From Acorus gramineus (taxonomy: Eukaryota > Streptophyta > Magnoliopsida > Acorales > Acoraceae): a stretch of 64,000 nt of DNA. Position 1 is the stretch's first letter; each line of letters begins with the position of its first letter. The position numbers and the translations under genes were made by a program. Shown here one piece after another: positions 57,201-64,000 of this stretch. A model generated the notes under the pieces. The model ran no database searches. It was given only the letters and a program-made list of their open reading frames with translations, and was not told the DNA's origin. The DNA lies in assembly GCA_030737835.1 (NCBI GenBank), contig CM060850.1:18585287-18649286 (forward strand). The letters run 5' to 3'.

Positions 57201-58283
57201 TTATTTTGTGAATGTAATTGACTTTTATTATATAAAACATATAAACATCAATTACACATTATAAAAATGTAATTGACTTATAAAATGTAATGCATAAATG
57301 TTTATATTAGTTTGAAATGTTACACAACCACACGTCAATACAACATCAAAACTCTATAAATCCTTCAAGAAAATAAATTTAACATCAAACGTCAGATTCA
57401 AAGAAAAAATTATAAACAAAAGCTAGATCAAAGACTATCAGATTTAATATCAAACACCAAATTGAAGAAAAAAATTGTAACAAATGCAAGAATAAACAAT
57501 AACAAATGTCACACCTAAATCGACAGATATTGAAAACGATAGCCAAATCGATCAATTGTTCAAAAAAAAGATCAGTTACATTTGTGAATGTCACTGACTT
57601 TAGCATCAATTTCAAGTACTGGCTTATATAGTAAAAATCAGTTACATTTATAAATGTAACTAACTTTTTAAAATATTGCATAATATGATCAAAATAGTTT
57701 AACATGTAACTGGCTTACGAATATTACACACATAGTTATTAATATGAACTTCACTCCACGTCAAAATGTTTAAACGAATGAAAATGATTTGTTTTAGATT
57801 GTTTAAAAAGAAAAGAACATGCCAATAAAAAAATAATTTAACATCAAACATCATTTTCAACAAAAAAAAAAAATGTCAAAATCAAATGATAATTAGACCT
57901 CAATTGCATAACCAAACAAATAAAAAAGATACACCTGAATCAACATACATTAAAATGATAATCAAAATCGTTCAAATTAAATCAATGGTTGATGGATTTT
58001 TAAAAAATAATTTCGATCTTCTATTAGGTGTTTTTAAAATCAATAATGGTGTTTTAAAAAATAAATGAATTATTGATTATAGATGTATAAATAATTCAAT
58101 TGGAATGAATACAAAAACAAAAAAAAGACATGTGAATTATAAATGAAAATAATTTATTGTCACCATCATTACTCTAACTATATAGGTGGAAAGGAGTAAT
58201 TATAACTGTCTCCTTGATTATGGGAATAGTTACCGAATAAAGAAAAAAAAACCACAAAAAGGGTAAAACATGTTTTATGCATA
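57201..58283. repeat. AT-rich DNA with repeated ATGTAACTGACTT palindromes
   Basis: A perfect 22-bp palindrome at 57640-57661 (arm AGTTACATTTA), a 10-bp arm inverted repeat at 57573-57596 (CAGTTACATT/AATGTCACTG, one mismatch), another at 57249-57275 (CAATTACA/TGTAATTG), and single copies near 57209 and 57704. No coding region seen. It ends at a GGGGCTTA island (58284) like the MULE end, so it may be the body of a second non-autonomous MULE. Confidence 0.55.
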
Positions 58284-58318
58284 TGGGGCTTACTTGGGGC
58301 CTATAAGTTGGGGCTTGT
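58284..58318. repeat. GGGGCTTA island resembling MULE terminus
   Basis: ATGGGGCTTACTTGGGGCCT then GTTGGGGCTTG; same motif set and orientation as 54394-54443. Confidence 0.45.
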
Positions 58319-59260
58319 GAATCATTTTATTATTTTTATATTTAGTGCCATTGAAAAAATTAACTAAACAGCGTTTAGGAACCTTTACCTCGCTACCCTT
58401 CTTGAGCCATGATAGTTTATAGGAATTTGGATGCAGTTTGGTGTTCAATTGGATTTTTTTTTTTTTTTGCAAACTCATTGCACTCTCTTTCTATTATTCA
58501 TACATAATATACCTTTGAAAATACTTGTAAAACATATTTAAATCAGTCTAAACAAATCAAAATCAAAAGTTTAACCAGTTGATGAAATTCCACCAAAGAA
58601 AGCAATGTCGTTGGTGAAAATATTATTTCGATAAAGGATCCTCAAAAGAATCAACAAGAAAACATAGATCCAATCATGTTATCGAGATCTCATATATAAG
58701 TCATGTAAAACGATGCAAAACAGCAAAGAAAATAGATCAAATGTCAATCATATAGGAGAAAAAATCAATTGAAATCCTAGGTTTATCAAAATACATATAT
58801 ATCTCATAAAACCCTTGCTTTAACCATATGAAATATCCATGATTCTGATGTCTATTCATTGGGCATAGGAAAAGTAGTATTACACAATTGAAAGTCATAA
58901 AAATGTAGGTGAATAAACCCTAGATCTAAAGAAGAGATGAAAGGACTCCATGAAAACCCTAACTTTTCAAACCCAAGTTTTAAAAGTATATACAATAAAT
59001 CTTATGCATAAGTTTAGTATTGAAAAACACATTAAAATTAGGAAAGAAAACATACCAAGTAGCCCTTTTTCGCATCCTTTCACTCAGCCAATGAAGGAGG
59101 GGATAGAAAGAAGAGGAACTCCTAGGGTTTTATGGTTTGGATGGGGAGAAAGAGTGGAGAGTAGGTCAAATAAATATTCTCCCACTTGGTGGACAGAAAA
59201 TCAATCAAATTTGTGGCATATCTATCATGTATTATCGTATTAAGCATTACCAAAACTGAC
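58319..59260. other. Intergenic AT-rich DNA, no gene seen
   Basis: Only short open frames without recognisable domains; long T and A runs. Ends in the 9-bp duplication ATTTAAAAT (59261-59269) of the next element. Confidence 0.5.
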
Positions 59261-59269
59261 ATTTAAAAT

Positions 59270-60016
59270 TAAGGATTTTTGGCATGTATACCATAAAAAA
59301 ACATACTATTTATTTTTATATCACTCCAAATAACTTAATTATTTTTATACCATTGGAATATTTAGAAATTATGCATTTTTAGCATTCTCATTAACTTCCA
59401 TCTAAATTTCTATTAAAATCGTTAGTCTTAGAGAATGACCAAATTACCCTTTTTTATCTTCTTATTTTACCTTACGAAATACAATATTTAAAAAATAAAA
59501 AAATATTAATTTTAACATGAAAATGATAAATTTCATCTAAAATAGAAACATAAAAAATTAAACATAGTAACGCACAAACTATTTATTAGCTAAGATATGG
59601 TATTTAGTAATACTTATTTTAGTAGAAATAAAATAAAATTATTCTGAGAATAATTAATCATATATATTAAAAAATGATAATTTTTAAAAAAAATCTAGAT
59701 TTTGATTGGAAGAAAAGGAAAGAAGGGATAATATTGAATAATTCACTTTTGATTTGGAAAGAACAAGAGATTAATGAGGTTATTATGTGTAATTATTTAC
59801 ATTACAAAAAATATTATGTTAAAGTTATTTTTGTCATTTTTACTTCTTGTTAAGAACTAACTATGATTAAGTTTCATTTCGGTTATAAATGATAAAAGAG
59901 GGGCACATTCTTTCATTAATAAAAATTCTAATGGTATAAAAATAAATATGTTATTTGTAGTGGTATAAAAATAAATAACATATTTTTTGATGGTATACAT
60001 TAAAAAAAACCCTAAA
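59270..60016. mobile_element. Mutator-type MITE (747 bp)
   Basis: Left end TAAGGATTTTTGGCATGTAT; right end reverse-complemented TTTAGGGTTTTTTTTAATGT; both continue into ATACCAT and a ~100-bp inverted repeat with shared blocks TATTTATTTTTATA, CAAATAAC and TTTTTATACCATT. Flanked by a perfect 9-bp duplication ATTTAAAAT (59261-59269 and 60017-60025), the length made by Mutator elements. No transposase is encoded. Confidence 0.88.
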
Positions 60017-60025
60017 ATTTAAAAT

Positions 60026-60879
60026 CATAGAAAGGTCGACAGCTCCCATTTGAGTTGTCCAAGACCAACCGCTCCCTCCAGGGCCATCCATAACATTTTG
60101 CCCGATGCCCTAACACGATTCGGCCCATAAGTTAATCGATACACATTTGATTCATGATCTGAAAGATGCGATTCGGTCCATAAGTTAATCGATACACATT
60201 TGATTCGTGATCTGAAAGATGCGTTGAAAAGCTAACAAAATAAGGATTCCAACCATGTTAAGATATCAAAATTTGAAAAAATAATCACTACACGAAATTC
60301 TGTTTAATTATGGCCTAAAATTCACAGTCATTACAAGTAAATCAAACATGAAAGAAAAGATTTGATACAACTTTAAAAAATTATAAAAATAAAATTACTT
60401 TGCATAAAAAATGCCAACTACAATTTCATTTCCAAATTATAAGCTAAAAAAACTGAACAAAATGATAGGATATGTTGATGTTAGAAAAATCCTTAAATCA
60501 CCACAAATCCTTGTCTTATTAATAAATTATTTTTTTAGTCCTTAACGTCACCCCAACTAATCAGATTTGTTATTAATCCTAACTAGACATGTTAGATTAT
60601 CAAAATACCATTCTTTTCATCTAATGTTTCTCATATTGTCTCTCTCACAAACCTCAAAATTTAATTCTCAATGGTATTTTGGTCATCGAAAGGGCCTATT
60701 TATATTTTTACACTTTTTAAGGAACTTATTCGAATATAATTTTCAAATATTCTATTAGATGGACAAAATATTTCTAAAATCTTTTTTGTTTTTTGATGGA
60801 CTTTTAATTAACATACTAAAATTATTAATTACAACAGAATATAGGGACATAAAATGATTAAAGATTTTACAGTGACTAA
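60026..60879. other. Intergenic DNA with a 53-bp tandem repeat
   Basis: GATTCGGCCCATAAGTTAAT (60117) recurs as GATTCGGTCCATAAGTTAAT (60170); two nearly identical 53-bp units, 60117-60222. Otherwise AT-rich with no gene seen. Confidence 0.7.
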
Positions 60880-62460
60880 AAAACTGATTTAGTTAAGATT
60901 GTAAAGAGTTATATCAATTTTTTTTAAAAAAATTAATGTTAGTATCAGTAACTTAATGTAATTTTTTTTTAAAATCTGGAGGGCCCTCTATGGGGAGAAG
61001 TCCTATGCAGGCCTATGTCGCTTAATTCCGAACGCAGCCTTGCCGAGTATTCTGGAGAACCTTCTGGAGTGTGTAGTTTGAATACCTAATCATAACCCGA
61101 AACTCACCAACATAAAATAAGATACGAGACTAGCTAGGGTGTACAAGCCTAAAAGAAAAGTGCAACATTTGAAAAAATAAGTGAAAAATATTTGTCATCT
61201 TGTATGCAATCATATCCACAGTTCTCATTATTATTATTTATATATATCTTGTTCATTGAAATACATATTTTATAAAGAAAAAAGTGTATTAAGATACAAT
61301 AGCACATTTGTTGTTTTTAAAAAAATGAAAAAATTTAAATTTTCATACAATGTAATAGTGTAATTTATATTGGGATAGAGCAGACTATGTAAACGACTAA
61401 GGGACCGCTTATGAATTGCAAACAGATCAATAAAATGAATTGAGTATATTAATGTTCAAAATGATTATCTCATGATGTAGCATAAGTACACTATTCCATT
61501 GATCTGATCAACATTGACGTTCGAATGGATGTGAAATTTGCAGGTTCCAACGACTATATTGCTTCATCGAGAAGAATACTTGGACGATGAGTTTCTACAT
61601 ATTTGATATTCCACTAAGAATAAAAAAAAAAAAAAAGGAAAAAAAAAAAAATGAAATTCTATTATCAAAGTCAACCAATTTTGTGATTATAAAGTTTATT
61701 TATAATATAGAATCTTAATAGGATCTCAACAAATCTCTAAATCTCTCAAATTACTTAATTCTTAACTAAATCTAATTCGAATTCAAATTTAAATTCAAAT
61801 TCAAATCCAAATCTTAATAATTTTAAAGGAAATCTTAAGAAACTAAAAAATTATTAAAGATGGTAAAAATAACTTTCAACCGTCAATTTGATCTCCAAGA
61901 CGATATCAGATCGCTCTGAAATTTGTTGTAGTGGCATAGCGACTACTCTTATAGCCTAATGAAGTCACAATGTTCCTAAACGACAATGATTCCTTCTTCT
62001 TTTTTGGTCCAATTAATCTTGTTGTCCATGTAACTTGCGACTATGATATCTCCATCATCTCATCTACACTGTTGGGCGAGGCCAGTGGAGAGAGTCGTCA
62101 AGAACTCAATTGAATGGGTCCCTAGGGGCTGGAATGGTTGGTTAATTAGCATCCCACACATCCGGTCCGCTCAAGTGAAGTGTTGCTTTAGATCTTAAAT
62201 TTTGAATTTCACTTTATATTCCAACCCAAAATGAATTTGAAATTTTAGATCAGTTTGAGTAGTTCTTTAGATTGATTGTTAGAATAGATATATCTGGATG
62301 TCACTCCGTCAGACAAGGGCAAATTATTCAAGTCACAAAGGCAGCGCGAACTGTAATGAAGAGACCTGGTACCCTTGTACATTTAAGACCTCCGTCATAG
62401 ATTTATGTCCTATGTCACTAACTTTTTGGGTGACGATATCATTCGTCAAACACTCTGTCA
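60880..62460. repeat. Diverged direct repeat, right copy
   Basis: Partner of 2990-3985. Blocks align at 60955-61190, ~61330-61375 and 62170-62450; 61380-62060 has no counterpart in the left copy. No coding capacity recognised. Confidence 0.65.
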
Positions 62461-64000
62461 ATATGTCACTACACTATGTTCTACGACTATAGATTTTTTA
62501 TTTTTTTTATCCCTTGATCTCTTTTCACAAAGGTGAGATATGTTTGCTGACTTAATCAAAACTCAATTCTCGTTCTACCACTATAGACTTGAACCTGGTT
62601 TTTCTTGTACAATTTGATAGATGAAATACAACTCTGGACACATAGCCTTTTCACAAAATAATAATAATAATAATGTGAGGATAAAATTGAGAATAGATTG
62701 TTTCGATGTATCATTGGACAAATAGTTAGTAGAATAGTCATCGGGTGATATCCACTTATTTTAAGTCGTCAGATTTCAGTTTGTGGCCCATAACAATTTG
62801 ACAAGCTAGCTAGGTGAGATGAAATTTACTAACTAGTTTTGTTTGATGAATCTTATAGCCACTAAAAAAATAGTTTGAGAAACATATTGCAATAGAAAAT
62901 TTTGGTTTAGTTATATCAATTTATCAGAGTCTTCTTTCAGGACCATCATGGATATGGAATTTGATAGTCTTCATAGATTAGAGCCAGTTGGCGAATCTCT
63001 TACCATCCCCCAAAAGAGAATAAAACAACAAACTGTCTACGTAGGATTAAAACAAGGACAGGTTTCTTATGATTGAAGAAAAAATGCATTAAATTGAAAG
63101 CTAACACCAATTGCATCTGTTATCTCAAACAAAAGAATAATATCATAAAACCGACCTTGAATGTGACTTGGGGGGGGGGGGGGAGAATTTAATTCAATTC
63201 GCGTGTGGGCCAATATTGAATAAGCTATATGGCCATGGTTGCTTCCTATAAATTTTGGTATCAACCATATACAATAAAGACAATTTGATTTCTATCTATG
63301 ATCAATGTCAGAGACTATTTTGGTGGCCACTGATGATAAAAAGGAATTGATGGGAATTGAAAGAGTGTCCATCAGCTAGACTTTGTTCAAATACAACCGA
63401 GAGAGAACAATGCGTTGATCATTATCGCTTAGTGGTCCAATGATTCTATTTGGCATCACTGATATACACATATTTCAGGCATGACAATGGCTCCGTAGGC
63501 TTGATTCATTGATCAGAATTAAAGAATCTACAAATGGTGATAGTGGTTCACTGGATTATCAGAATTATTGCGCACTAGGTAACCACAGAGTGAGGTATAT
63601 AGTATATACCTCGTTTGATAGATAACGATATTTGAGACTGCATTTGTGAATGTAGAAAGGACTGCATGTGTGTAACAACGCCAAAAACAAATGTTTTTTG
63701 TCTGGTGTTTCACCTCCCATGGTGTCACAATGACACTGGCAAGCAAGCCTTGTAGCTTATTGAAAACCAAATTTACATCCACAATGAAAGTTTAGACCTT
63801 CATAGCATCCAAAATATGAAGAAGATTAACAACCTCTGGTCACAAAAATGTGCTGCTACATTTTAAACGACCACAGCCTTTTGGCAGAACAGACACCTAA
63901 GTGGTCATCAGTCACCCAGTAACAAACTGATTCATCCTCTATCAATCATCCAATATAACACTAATATATAGTTCGAACTTTCATGACTAACACCTTTTTG
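62461..64000. other. Intergenic DNA, no gene seen
   Basis: Mixed-composition sequence with a 14-G run at 63170-63183 and an (AAT)n run near 62660. Short open frames lack domains or splice context. Confidence 0.5.

Noticed and set aside
58950-59243. 97-codon open frame as a host gene
   Set aside because: No domain, splice context or codon bias; AT-rich flanks with stops all round.

Overview
The window is nuclear DNA of a flowering plant. The evidence is Tekay/Del-type Ty3 (chromovirus) LTR retrotransposons primed by initiator-Met tRNA, a FAR1-type Mutator-like transposon (MULE), a hAT-like non-autonomous element, a tRNA-derived SINE and MULE-type MITEs. The species cannot be read from the sequence. 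I found no intact host gene and no structural RNA gene. All protein-coding material is transposon-derived and broken.

Layout. 1-4000 is AT-rich intergenic DNA with a 523-bp hAT-like element, a SINE and one copy of a diverged ~1-kb direct repeat; its partner lies at 60880-62460. About 4005-54450 is a single old MULE whose arms (4100-4589 with 7761-9555, and 51838-54393) are split by ~45 kb of nested LTR retrotransposons. The left arm holds a decayed gene resembling DUF1985/plant-mobile-domain proteins (+). The right arm holds a decayed FAR1-type transposase (-). Both arms carry short inverted repeats built on AGATAC..GTATCT.

Inside the MULE: a solo LTR (4590-7760, TSD TACTG); LTR D (9556-20935), split by defective element 1 (11093-19843, with gag and pol fragments); element B (20936-33472, minus, very degenerate), whose two LTRs are each interrupted by another LTR; ~210 bp of unplaced DNA; and element C (33686-51837, minus). 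C has a near-complete gag-pol. It is interrupted in the protease by a solo LTR (38094-40846) and in its 5' LTR by LTR E (43733-50265), which itself contains LTR F (46326-49804). Right of the MULE lie a 5'-truncated LTR (54788-57200), AT-rich DNA with another short palindrome family, a 747-bp MULE MITE (59270-60016) and intergenic DNA to 64000.

The LTRs are unusually long (~2.7-3.2 kb) and share one plan: a short U3 (often with W-box-like TTGAC repeats), a TATA box ~250-450 bp in, a ~100-bp leader, a CpG-dense stop-poor block, splice-site-like signals, G-tracts followed by a hairpin, and TGGGGCGTGACA at the end. A ~120-bp TIR module with 9-11-bp target duplications is scattered through many of them. 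Most promising leads: a MULE whose DUF1985-like gene and motif arrays recall the Arabidopsis VANDAL/VANC anti-silencing system; conserved intron-like leaders in the LTRs; the G-tract/hairpin module, which shows a compensatory base change; and the 120-bp MITE-like module.
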